Counted from the stretch's first letter, positions 37,782 through 46,803 are shown. The stretch: 60,979 nucleotides of DNA from Thermodesulfovibrionia bacterium (GCA_030646035.1 JAUSMY010000051.1:1-60979), one strand, 5' to 3'. The notes: a model not told the origin generated them from the sequence alone. Made by a program: numbers and translations.

Positions 37782-37942
37782 ACAGTCCTTCGCACTCTTT
37801 CAGCAGACAGATAGACGAGGAACTGTCTAAGATGTTGCAGATTTCCATACATATTATAGATGACATGTATAGAGAACACGCCTTTTCTATACATGTGGAG
37901 CGTATTCTGACCGGAGAATCCATGCGAGGAGATACTCAATAA
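37778..37942 (+). CDS. Hidden 54-residue ORF between restriction and methyltransferase genes
   Basis: Begins at the ATG overlapping the restriction-gene stop (ATGA) and ends 2 bp before the methyltransferase start, filling the gap exactly. The product starts MNSPSHSFSRQIDEELSKML and is predicted helical and mildly amphipathic. No family recognised. An 11-bp perfect hairpin lies inside it, so the segment could alternatively be a regulatory intercistronic RNA. Tight coupling on both sides favours translation. Confidence 0.6.
   Translation: MNSPSHSFSRQIDEELSKMLQISIHIIDDMYREHAFSIHVERILTGESMRGDTQ
37863..37896 (+). promoter_or_regulatory. Perfect 11-bp inverted repeat in the res-mod junction
   Basis: ACATGTATAGA (37863-37873) pairs with TCTATACATGT (37886-37896) across a 12-nt loop. 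It could be an RNA hairpin affecting mod translation or stability, or a DNA operator. Confidence 0.55.
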
Positions 37943-37944
37943 TT

Positions 37945-40731
37945 ATGGCTAAGAAACCAACTACCCGTAAAACCGTTGAAACCCTCAAGCACGAAGAGGC
38001 GACTCGCAAAAATATTCCTACTGCCGAGCACCAGTCTGTCATGTACGACAAGGAGAAAAGCGCTGTTCGTGTGGCTTATGAGCGTCGCAACCGCGATCTC
38101 GATCCGCAATTAGTCTGGCGCGGCAAGGATGAGAAGGACTGGTCTGACCTGGTGGTCCATGCTCCCCCGCTTTATATTCAGGAGAAGGTGCAGCCGAAGG
38201 TGCTGATAGATGATCTGATAAATCGAAGTAAGTCGGACGCAAAGTCTGCAGAGCCTCAGATTGATCTCTTCGCCGACTTCAACGGTCTCCCAAGCGAGAG
38301 CGCTAAGACCGAGTTTTATCAGCACGATGCGCACTGGGCCAATCGGATGATCCTTGGTGACAGCCTGCAGGTCATGGCGTCTTTGGCTGAGCGGGAAGGA
38401 CTGCGCGGCAAGGTGCAGATGATTTATTTTGATCCGCCTTATGGAATTAAGTTCAATTCAAATTTTCAATGGTCAACCACCAGCCGGGATGTGAAGGATG
38501 GCAATGTTGACCATATCACCCGTGAACCGGAGCAGGTCAAAGCGTTTCGGGATACATGGCGGGATGGGATTCATTCGTATCTGACTTATCTGCGAGATAG
38601 GCTAACAGTAGCGCGCGATTTATTGACCGATTCCGGGTCGATCTTTGTGCAGATCGGCGAGGAAAATGTACATCTCGTTAGGAGTCTCATGGATGAAGTC
38701 TTTGGGGGAGATAATTTTCTCGCACAGATACCTTTTATTAAAACAGTTGGTAAAGGGGGGGCTGGGCTGGACTCAGTTAATGACTACATTCTCTGGTATT
38801 GCAAGGCTAATGGTAACTCAAAATATCGTCAGCTTTACCGTTTTCGCAGCAAGAAGGCACTTGACCAGGGATATACATGGGTTGAGGAAGAAGACGGCAT
38901 TCGTCGTCGACTTACTGCTGTTGAAAAGAGAGATGAAACCGACTCAATGGAAGGCCGTCGTTTTATAACTGCACCACTTGTTTCTCAGAGTGGAGGAGAG
39001 AATAGCGCTTTTAATGTTCAATTTCAGGGGGCTGATTTTAAACCTTCAAGAGGGACTTTCTGGAAGACAAATCTTAATGGCTTCAGAAACCTAATCAGGG
39101 CTTCTCGTATACTTGATGTCAAAACTACTTTGACATATGTGCGCTATGCTGAGGATTTTGCTGTAGTACGATTCACGAACTGGTGGGATGATACTAAAGA
39201 AAGCACTTTTGCTACAGATAAGAGTTACGTAGTTCAAACATATGCGAAAGTTATAGAACGCTGCATCCTTATGGCAACAGACCCCGGCGACTTGGTTCTC
39301 GACCCAACCTGCGGCTCCGGTACCACCGCCTATGTCGGAGAGCAATGGGGTCGTCGCTGGATAACCATTGACACCTCACGCGTTGCGCTTGCACTCGCCC
39401 GTGCACGCATCATGGGTGCACGTTATCCTTATTACCTGCTTGCAGATTCCAAGGATGGTCAGCAGAAGGAATCAGAAGTTACTCGCACCGCGCCATCAAG
39501 TAAGCCTTCGCGCGGTGATATTCGTCACGGCTTTGTGTATGAGCGCGTGCCGCACATTATGCTGAAATCCATTGCCAACAATACTGAGATTGACGTGATA
39601 TGGGAGAAGTATCAGGAAACTTTGGAGCCGCTACGCGATCAACTCAACAAGGCACTGAACAAGAAATGGGAAGAATGGGAAATCCCCCGCGCTGCTGATG
39701 AAAAGTGGCCGGACAAGACAAGGAAGATACATACCCAATGGTGGGAGCAGCGTATTGCACGACAGAAGGAGATCGATGCATCTATTGCCTCCAAGGCGGA
39801 ATTCGAATATCTTTACGATAAACCGTATGACGATAAAAAGAAGGTCCGTGTTGCCGGGCCATTCACAGTTGAAAGTCTTTCACCTCATCGCGTACTGGCC
39901 GTAGGAGCTGATGATGAATTGATCGACACCGTTTCGGAAGCAAAAGACGGCTACGGCGGAGAACGTGATTTTGTACAGATGATTCTGGAAAATCTCAAGA
40001 CCGCCGGGGTACAACAAGCACACAAGGAAGACAAGATCACCTTCACATCTTTAACCCCATGGCCGGGCTATCTAGTCTGTGCCGAAGGACGGTATGAAGA
40101 ATCAGGCAGCGAAAAACGCGCTGCTATTTTCATCGGCCCCGAGTTCGGCACGGTCTCTCGCCCTGATCTCGTCGCTGCAGCGCGCGAGGCTGGTGATGCA
40201 GGTTTTGATGTGCTGATCACCTGCGCCTTCAACTACGACGCTCACTCTTCTGAATTCAACAAGCTCGGTCGCATCCCGGTACTCAAGGCGCGCATGAACG
40301 CTGATCTCCACATGGCAGATGATCTAAAGAACACTGGTAAGGGCAACCTGTTTGTCATCTTCGGTGAACCCGACATAGATATTCTCGATGCCGAAGACGG
40401 ACAGATTAAGGTCAAGGTAAACGGCGTTGATGTCTTTCATCCAAATACAGGCGAAGTCCGCAGCGACGGCGCTGAGGGCATAGCCTGCTGGTTCATCGAC
40501 ACCGATTACAACGAAGAGAGCTTCTTCGTCCGTCACGCTTATTTCTTAGGTGCAAACGATCCCTATAAAGCTCTCAAGACAACTCTCAAAGCCGAGATCA
40601 ACGAAGACGCCTGGGCGACTTTGAATAGTGATACCTCCCGCCCATTTGATAAACCTAAAACCGGACGGATTGCGGTGAAGGTGATTAACCATCTGGGGGA
40701 TGAGGTTATGAAGGTGTTTAAGGTGGATTGA
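37945..40731 (+). CDS. Type III-like adenine-specific DNA methyltransferase (Mod)
   Basis: 928 residues. MIYFDPPYGIKFNSNFQW (~163) is motif IV and VLDPTCGSGTTAYVGEQW (~452) is motif I, so the order is IV-TRD-I, a beta-class N6-adenine or N4-cytosine methyltransferase like type III Mod proteins. The segment between (about 255-440) should be the target recognition domain; its DNA is clearly poorer in GC and uses different codons from both sides. A long C-terminal part (550-928) probably binds the restriction subunit. The next gene starts at the base after the stop. Confidence 0.92.
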   Translation: MAKKPTTRKTVETLKHEEATRKNIPTAEHQSVMYDKEKSAVRVAYERRNRDLDPQLVWRGKDEKDWSDLVVHAPPLYIQEKVQPKVLIDDLINRSKSDAKSAEPQIDLFADFNGLPSESAKTEFYQHDAHWANRMILGDSLQVMASLAEREGLRGKVQMIYFDPPYGIKFNSNFQWSTTSRDVKDGNVDHITREPEQVKAFRDTWRDGIHSYLTYLRDRLTVARDLLTDSGSIFVQIGEENVHLVRSLMDEVFGGDNFLAQIPFIKTVGKGGAGLDSVNDYILWYCKANGNSKYRQLYRFRSKKALDQGYTWVEEEDGIRRRLTAVEKRDETDSMEGRRFITAPLVSQSGGENSAFNVQFQGADFKPSRGTFWKTNLNGFRNLIRASRILDVKTTLTYVRYAEDFAVVRFTNWWDDTKESTFATDKSYVVQTYAKVIERCILMATDPGDLVLDPTCGSGTTAYVGEQWGRRWITIDTSRVALALARARIMGARYPYYLLADSKDGQQKESEVTRTAPSSKPSRGDIRHGFVYERVPHIMLKSIANNTEIDVIWEKYQETLEPLRDQLNKALNKKWEEWEIPRAADEKWPDKTRKIHTQWWEQRIARQKEIDASIASKAEFEYLYDKPYDDKKKVRVAGPFTVESLSPHRVLAVGADDELIDTVSEAKDGYGGERDFVQMILENLKTAGVQQAHKEDKITFTSLTPWPGYLVCAEGRYEESGSEKRAAIFIGPEFGTVSRPDLVAAAREAGDAGFDVLITCAFNYDAHSSEFNKLGRIPVLKARMNADLHMADDLKNTGKGNLFVIFGEPDIDILDAEDGQIKVKVNGVDVFHPNTGEVRSDGAEGIACWFIDTDYNEESFFVRHAYFLGANDPYKALKTTLKAEINEDAWATLNSDTSRPFDKPKTGRIAVKVINHLGDEVMKVFKVD

Positions 40732-42702
40732 TTGCATACATATATGAATATTGAGAGTAAACATATTACTGCAGCCTACTTGAAGCTTAAGCGTTTTGTC
40801 TACTATGACAAAACCAATTTAAATCTTAGGCATCGCCTTGCAGAATTTGAATGTGACACTTCATTTCAAAATAACCTTCGTAACGTCTTAAAAGTAATAA
40901 ATAGCGACAACCCACTGCAAACGAGAGCATTTAAGAGCTGGCTGAATGAAATTAGTTTTCGAGTTGTTCCCAAAAGTTTTCAAGATAGTAAAGTCAACGT
41001 AGATGATGATGGTAGGTTTATAAGTAACGTAACCTCAGAAAAGGAATTTTGTGTTGAAAAAGTAAACTATTTCTTTGACGGCCCGATAGAATTACATCTC
41101 ATCTCCGTATTATGGATTATGTTTGAAGGTCAAATCCTTGATAGACAACTTGGAACGGAGTGTTATGGAGCACGTCTTGAGGAGGGTCTGGATACTTCCC
41201 ACGACCAATCTGCACGTCTTTTCCGTAGGTATCACGAGCTATATGCCCGCTGGAGGGACTCAGGGATTCGTAAAGCTAAACATCTCCTTACTGAAGAAAA
41301 AACGAGCATCTGCATTCTCGGCCTGGATGTCCAAGAATATTATTACCACATACGGCTGGACTTTCAGAAAATAGCCCAATCCATCTATAAAAATGAGCCT
41401 GGAGATAATGGAAAATCAAAATCTAAGGTTACCCCAAGCACGTTACTCAAATGCCTTGAAGCAATTTGCGTGGAATATCAAAAACAAATTGCGCCTCTTC
41501 ACAGAATAACTCATGAACACATTTCGCCTAATACTACAGGACTTCCAATTGGTCTCTGCTCATCGCCATTACTTGCTAACTGGTATCTACGTGACTTTGA
41601 TAAAGCGGTCAAGAAGTTTATTAGACCTGCCTACTATGGCCGTTACGTAGATGATATTTTATTGGTAATTCCAACAGAAGATGATCTATCAAAAGAGAAG
41701 TCGCCTGTTTCGTCATTTATCAATCGCCTTATGGTCAAAACTGGCATATTGTTTGAACCTCACGAGAAACGCTATGAAATAGCCAATCCAGAGGGACTTT
41801 TTCTTCAGTTAGATAAATGTATCCTGCAGTATTTTGATTCTAATCACTCTATTGCTGGTCTTGAGAAGTTTCAGAAAAAGCTGGAAGAAAATGGGAGTGA
41901 CTTCTTGCTTATGCCTGTGGATGAGACAGGTAACTCTCTGGAAGATATTGCCTACGAGCTTTTGTATGATGGGTCAGTCAATAAATTTAGGAGTGTGCAA
42001 GGATTAACAGAAAACCGATATGAACTTGCAAAGCACCTAGCCAAACAAACCATACTGCTTTTGCTCACAGATGATCCTCCTGACCCTAAGATTAAATTTG
42101 AGCTACAGAAATTTTTCAAAGGTAAGAATGCAATTAAGTTTCATGATCTATGGGAGCGAGTTTTAACATTTCATCTTATTGCTAATGACTCAAAAGCAGT
42201 AAGAGCTTTCACGAAACATTTACAATCACAGATAAAGCATGTGTGCTACAAAGATCAGTCGTCCATTACGGAACATTTGGTAAGCAATCTCAAAGAGCAC
42301 CTGGCTCTTGCACTTGATATGGCAAAAGCACTTGGTGAATTAGACTTACTATTTCCCGAGAATGATCAATCGACGGTGAAAAATATATTCCGACATGCAA
42401 ACTTAATAAGACATCACTTTGTAAGAATTCCCCTTCTCAACTACACGACTTATTCTGGTTCACTAACTTCACGTTCTTTTAAAAAAATGGTGAAAGTTGA
42501 TTCACACAAGCTGGAGTTGTCTCCTCGATACGTTAACTTTGATGAATGCCTGTTGCTAGCAGACAGTAGAGATGTTGCACTAAATAAGAATCAGCCATTT
42601 CAATGGGCGCAAAATATTTACAAGATGATTAATGGACATGAAGTAGATCAGGGTATAGAGTGGATTTCGATTGAAGTGAATGAAAAGGACGTTTATGACT
42701 AA
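40732..42702 (+). CDS. Reverse transcriptase of the UG/Abi (DRT) type
   Basis: 656 residues from a TTG at 40732, directly after the mod stop, with AGGTGG 5 nt before it; ATG 40744 is the alternative. RT motifs: finger element ECYGARLEEG (143-152), motif A CILGLDVQEYYYHI with Asp 199, motif B TTGLPIGLCSSPLLANWYL (268-286), and catalytic YYGRYVDDILLV with YVDD at 305-308. A helical C-terminal region (about 400-656) follows. No maturase, endonuclease, integrase or Cas1 domain is present and no retron-like msr/msd is evident. With a nitrilase gene directly behind, it resembles RT-nitrilase antiphage systems. Strongly AT-rich relative to the mod gene. Confidence 0.9.
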   Translation: MHTYMNIESKHITAAYLKLKRFVYYDKTNLNLRHRLAEFECDTSFQNNLRNVLKVINSDNPLQTRAFKSWLNEISFRVVPKSFQDSKVNVDDDGRFISNVTSEKEFCVEKVNYFFDGPIELHLISVLWIMFEGQILDRQLGTECYGARLEEGLDTSHDQSARLFRRYHELYARWRDSGIRKAKHLLTEEKTSICILGLDVQEYYYHIRLDFQKIAQSIYKNEPGDNGKSKSKVTPSTLLKCLEAICVEYQKQIAPLHRITHEHISPNTTGLPIGLCSSPLLANWYLRDFDKAVKKFIRPAYYGRYVDDILLVIPTEDDLSKEKSPVSSFINRLMVKTGILFEPHEKRYEIANPEGLFLQLDKCILQYFDSNHSIAGLEKFQKKLEENGSDFLLMPVDETGNSLEDIAYELLYDGSVNKFRSVQGLTENRYELAKHLAKQTILLLLTDDPPDPKIKFELQKFFKGKNAIKFHDLWERVLTFHLIANDSKAVRAFTKHLQSQIKHVCYKDQSSITEHLVSNLKEHLALALDMAKALGELDLLFPENDQSTVKNIFRHANLIRHHFVRIPLLNYTTYSGSLTSRSFKKMVKVDSHKLELSPRYVNFDECLLLADSRDVALNKNQPFQWAQNIYKMINGHEVDQGIEWISIEVNEKDVYD

Positions 42703-43618
42703 ATTTAATAAAATCTCAGTAGGTCTGGATACCCCAGATCTTCATGAGAGCATCCAGATTGCGATTGCGAATGTTCGTGTGTTAGAAGATCAGATTGAGG
42801 CAAGCTATCTGGGACGTCCAACTCTGACTCGGCAGCGTTTGAAGCTAGTGAACAATCTTCTCAATGATATATCAAGCTATGGCAAGGGTAGTGGAAGAAA
42901 AATAGACCTTCTCATTTTTCCAGAGGTAAGTATTCCATATGCATGGGCACCAATGATTGTTGCATGGGCGAGGAAGCACAACATTGGAGTTATTTGTGGC
43001 CTCGAACATCGTGTAGACCGACTAAACAGAGCACTGAATGAAGTTCTGGCAGCTCTACCTTACAAAGCAAGGAATAATCACATGGCATGTGCACCTATCC
43101 GGCGATTAAAGCGTATATACTCTCCCGAAGAGGAATTTGTATTAGAGGGTGAAAATCTGGAAGTGCCAACAAGGAAAGATCCATACCAGCTATTTCAATG
43201 GCGAGGAGCAAGCTTTGCTATCTATAATTGCTATGAACTAGCAAGTATCGAAGATCGAGCTCTTTTTAAAGGAAAAGTAGATTTCATGGTTTGCACGGAA
43301 TTTAATAAGGATGTTAATTACTTTTCTAATATCGTAGAGTCTGCAGCAAGAGACCTGCACTGCTACATTATACAAGTCAATGATTCACAATTCGGAGACT
43401 CTCGAATCGTAAGCCCTTCAAAAACAGAGAAAATGAACCCGCTTCGCATAAAGGGTGGTGAAAACCTTACTTTTCTTACAATGAGACTGAATTTAAAGGC
43501 ACTTCGTGATCACCAGAGAAAGCGCTATAATCTCCAGAAAGATTCAAAGGTTTTCAAGCCAACTCCTCCAGGGCTCAAGAAAGCAGACGTGATGGTTAGG
43601 ATTAGACTTGGAAACTGA
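42695..43618 (+). CDS. Nitrilase/C-N hydrolase-superfamily protein coupled to the RT
   Basis: 307 residues from ATG 42695, which overlaps the RT 3' end by 8 bp and has AAGGA 7 nt upstream; an earlier ATG at 42680 has no good ribosome site. The catalytic triad is visible: Glu 77 in LLIFPEVSIPYAW, Lys 139 in RRLKRIYSPEEEF, Cys 179 in SFAIYNCYELASIEDR. The fold hydrolyses amide or nitrile bonds; in RT defence systems the nitrilase domain is usually fused to or paired with the RT and its substrate is unknown. AT-rich like the RT. The helicase gene starts 22 bp later. Confidence 0.88.
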   Translation: MTKFNKISVGLDTPDLHESIQIAIANVRVLEDQIEASYLGRPTLTRQRLKLVNNLLNDISSYGKGSGRKIDLLIFPEVSIPYAWAPMIVAWARKHNIGVICGLEHRVDRLNRALNEVLAALPYKARNNHMACAPIRRLKRIYSPEEEFVLEGENLEVPTRKDPYQLFQWRGASFAIYNCYELASIEDRALFKGKVDFMVCTEFNKDVNYFSNIVESAARDLHCYIIQVNDSQFGDSRIVSPSKTEKMNPLRIKGGENLTFLTMRLNLKALRDHQRKRYNLQKDSKVFKPTPPGLKKADVMVRIRLGN

Positions 43619-43640
43619 TATAGATGAATTTTTAATATAA

Positions 43641-45719
43641 ATGAAAATGCAATTTCGTATATCAGACACCTTTACCGACAGCCTCGCCAAACTTACCGGC
43701 GAAGAGCAGAAGGCAGTTAAAACCACTGCCTTTGACCTGCAACTGAACCCTGCCAACCCTGGCATGCAGTTCCACAAGCTCGACAAGGCGAAGGACAAAA
43801 ACTTCTGGTCGGTGCGGGTCAGCAGCGATCTCAGGATCATTGTCCATAAGACCAGCGAAAGTCTCCTCCTTTGCTATGTGAACCACCATGACCCTGCTTA
43901 CCGTTGGGCAGAAAAGCGCAAACTCGAAATACACCCCAAGACCGGAGCGGCACAATTAGTGGAGATTCGGGAGACTGTGCAGGAGATCATTATTCCCAAA
44001 TACGTGGAGGCGGTACAACCGGCCCATCCCAGTCTGCCTTTGTTTGCTCATCTCTCTGAAGATGTGTTGCTCGGTTATGGCGTGCCTGAAGAATGGATTG
44101 ATGATGTGCAAAAGGCTGATGAAGATTCTCTGTTAGCTTTGGCTGAACATCTGCCCGGCGAGGCTGCCGAAGCGCTGCTCGATCTGGCCACTGGTGTAAC
44201 ACCGCAAATTCAGCAACCTGTAACAGCGGGGGTCAGCCCCTTCGATCACCCTGACGCTCAGCGCAGGTTCCGGGTGATGAATAACATTGAAGAACTGGAA
44301 CGCGCCCTCGACTATCCCTGGGAGAAGTGGACAATATTTCTCCATCCGGCACAACAGCAGCTTGTTGAACGTGATTACAGTGGCCCCTGTCGGGTCTCGG
44401 GATCGGCAGGCACCGGCAAAACAATTGTCGCTTTGCACCGGGCAGTCTTTCTTACACGATCCAACCCTGATGCACGGGTACTGCTTACCACATTTTCAGA
44501 TACGTTGGCGAGCGCCTTGAGAACAAAACTGAAACGATTGATCGGCAATGAACCGCGTCTTGGCGACAGGCTGGAAGTGCATGCCATGAATGCAATCGGC
44601 CGTCGGCTCTATGAATTAAATTTTGGCCGGCCACAGCTCGTATCACGTGATGTTATGGATAAGCTGCTTACGGAGTCCGCAGCCGCTGTAGACGGGCACA
44701 AGTTCAGCCTTCATTTTTTGCGGACTGAGTGGGAGCAGGTGGTTGATGCGTGGCAGTTGGATACATGGGAAGCGTATCGTGACGTCACGCGTCTGGGACG
44801 AAAAACCAGATTGCCTGAACAGAAGCGGGAACAGCTTTGGTCAATCTTCGATCAGGTAAGATCTCAACTGACGAGTCGCAATCTTGTTACGTATGCCGAT
44901 ATGTTCAACAGACTGGCGACCCGTCTTGCCGACAGCAAACATCCGCCATTCGACTTTACCGTTGTGGACGAGGCCCAGGATATAAATGTGTCCCAATTGC
45001 GGTTTCTTGCTGCGCTGGGTGCCGGACGACCAAACAGCCTCTTCTTTGCCGGTGACCTTGGACAACGGATATTCCAGCAGCCTTTCTCATGGAAAACGCT
45101 CGGCGTCGATATTCGCGGACGCTCTAGGGGCCTGCGTATCAATTACCGGACTTCTCATCAGATCAGAATGCAGGCTGATAAATTATTGGGGCCGGAATTG
45201 TCTGATGTTGACGGCAATACCGAAGAGCGGCGCGGCACTGTATCAGTATTTAACGGCCCTGAGCCGGTCATCACGGTATCGGACACCCCTGAGAAGGAAA
45301 TCGAAACAGTCGGGCAATGGCTTACAAACCGAATCGACGAGGGACTTAAGCCTCATGAAATCGGTGTATTTGTACGATCAGAGGCAGAACTTGACCGCGC
45401 CCGTGCTGCAGTTAAGCAGGCGGGGCTTTCGTTTAAAGTGCTTGATGAGAACGTTGAAACGGCAATTGGTTGCGTGTCTATCAGCACCATGCACCTCGCA
45501 AAAGGATTGGAGTTTCGTGCAGTTGTTGTTATGGCATGTGACGACGAGATTATCCCACTTCAGGAACGGATCGAAACTGTTGTGGACGACGCTGATCTTC
45601 AGGAAGTCTACGACACCGAAAGGCACCTTTTGTACGTAGCCTGTACCCGCGCCCGGGACCATCTCCTGATTACGAGCAGCGGCGAACCGTCAGAGTTTCT
45701 GGATGATCTGCGGATGTGA
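43641..45719 (+). CDS. RelE-like domain fused to UvrD-type SF1 helicase
   Basis: 692 residues. Residues 1-100 resemble a RelE/ParE toxin fold: FRISDTFTDSLAKL, then LDKAKDKNFWSVRVSSDLRI with the typical W-x-x-R-v-x-x-d-l-R-i strand, and CYVNHHDPAY. Residues from about 245 form a UvrD/Rep helicase: GSAGTGKTIVALHRA (~256), FTVVDEAQDINVSQLRFLAA (~441), the GDLGQRIFQ motif, INYRTSHQIR, MHLAKGLEF and YVACTRARDHLLI. GC-rich codon use matches res and mod, not the RT and nitrilase. It is the last gene of the operon. Confidence 0.9.
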   Translation: MKMQFRISDTFTDSLAKLTGEEQKAVKTTAFDLQLNPANPGMQFHKLDKAKDKNFWSVRVSSDLRIIVHKTSESLLLCYVNHHDPAYRWAEKRKLEIHPKTGAAQLVEIRETVQEIIIPKYVEAVQPAHPSLPLFAHLSEDVLLGYGVPEEWIDDVQKADEDSLLALAEHLPGEAAEALLDLATGVTPQIQQPVTAGVSPFDHPDAQRRFRVMNNIEELERALDYPWEKWTIFLHPAQQQLVERDYSGPCRVSGSAGTGKTIVALHRAVFLTRSNPDARVLLTTFSDTLASALRTKLKRLIGNEPRLGDRLEVHAMNAIGRRLYELNFGRPQLVSRDVMDKLLTESAAAVDGHKFSLHFLRTEWEQVVDAWQLDTWEAYRDVTRLGRKTRLPEQKREQLWSIFDQVRSQLTSRNLVTYADMFNRLATRLADSKHPPFDFTVVDEAQDINVSQLRFLAALGAGRPNSLFFAGDLGQRIFQQPFSWKTLGVDIRGRSRGLRINYRTSHQIRMQADKLLGPELSDVDGNTEERRGTVSVFNGPEPVITVSDTPEKEIETVGQWLTNRIDEGLKPHEIGVFVRSEAELDRARAAVKQAGLSFKVLDENVETAIGCVSISTMHLAKGLEFRAVVVMACDDEIIPLQERIETVVDDADLQEVYDTERHLLYVACTRARDHLLITSSGEPSEFLDDLRM

Positions 45720-45884
45720 GTTAGGCGATGCCTCAAAATATAACAATAAAAGTAGTTAAAGGTTTATTTGTTATTAGAGCATCCAAACAACATGGGATAT
45801 GAAGAGAAAGGACTAAGAAATGGTTAATGGAGCAATGTAGCGCAGCGGAATTGCCAACCCGAGTTGATGCGGTTGTTATGCGCT

Positions 45885-46583
45885 TTATTCATACTCGATT
45901 TCTGATTCATCACTTGCTGATATTATCCCCCCCTGATTAATGTATACATCAATAAACACTTGAAGGTCATCCAACTCACATTCTGCATTTCTGTAGCCAC
46001 CGGCTTCGACTACCCACCCCGGCTCAGAAAAGCTATCACTACCAACTGCCTTCTCGTAAACACTCCCGCCTTTGGAAATCTCAAATACAGACTCTGATAT
46101 TCTAAAGTCAATGTAACGCATTTCGCTAAATTCTTCAGTTCCTGCGCGATAAACGATACCAAACTCAGAGGAAGACCCACGAGTAACAAGCGGTAATCGT
46201 TCAAGAGCGTACAGAGCGTTTCCTATGGCAATGACCTGTTGAGGCGTAATCTGTGGATGCTTGAGAAAACGGCGAGCTGTATCCTTCGCAATCTCAATCG
46301 CCTGCACATCAGCATCTGTCAGTTCAAATTCTTCCATTGCATTCATTATCTCATTAAGTTCTTCATCTTCAAATAGTCCTGAATGTCCGGTTAGCAGCCA
46401 GCCGGGATTACACATGGTAACCATAGCAATATTTGCTAATAACTCAGCATAAGGGGGTCTGTTGCCGTTCTCATACTGGTTTAGGGTGCGATCGGTAATA
46501 CCAACCATTTCAGCCAGTTTCGCTTGAGTGAGTCCTGCTTTCTTGCGGACTTGTTTGATTCTTTGACCTAATGGCTTAGACAT
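45885..46583 (-). CDS. Xre-family regulator with C-terminal extension
   Basis: 232 residues. The N-terminal Cro/C1 domain is GQRIKQVRKKAGLTQAKLAE followed by MVGITDRTLNQYENGNRPPY. The C-terminal 120 residues are acidic and do not show the Ser-Lys pair of LexA/CI peptidases. Convergent with the defence operon and divergent from the 95-residue gene. The 220-bp gap upstream contains ACTAA-ACCAC-TTAGT near 46646, a possible operator. Confidence 0.82.
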   Translation of the reverse strand: MSKPLGQRIKQVRKKAGLTQAKLAEMVGITDRTLNQYENGNRPPYAELLANIAMVTMCNPGWLLTGHSGLFEDEELNEIMNAMEEFELTDADVQAIEIAKDTARRFLKHPQITPQQVIAIGNALYALERLPLVTRGSSSEFGIVYRAGTEEFSEMRYIDFRISESVFEISKGGSVYEKAVGSDSFSEPGWVVEAGGYRNAECELDDLQVFIDVYINQGGIISASDESEIEYE

Positions 46584-46803
46584 GACTCATTTCGATGACA
46601 TTATCTTTGTTCCTCAAATTATTACCTAACGATAAACCTAATTTTATACTAAACCACTTAGTTTTTCAGAAAAACATAGCAACAAAGGGGTATAGTTGTT
46701 ATTAGAGATTCAAAGCAACAACGATAGTTGTCGGAAAGAAGACTTCACAACATATAAAACTTACATAAATACCAGTTATTGATATTGAGTTGAAAAAACA
46801 ATA

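Noticed and set aside
40600-40800. Retron msr-msd or DGR template region near the RT
   Set aside because: The RT starts directly at the mod stop and the nitrilase overlaps its end, leaving no room for a structured noncoding RNA; no template/variable repeat pair was seen.
45832-45885. Integron attC-like half site (GCATAACAACCGC after the Xre stop), and a similar GCATAACAAGCGC at 59084-59100
   Set aside because: Each begins like an attC R'' half, but no matching GTTRRRY half with complementary arm is found within about 130 bp, and there is no integron integrase.
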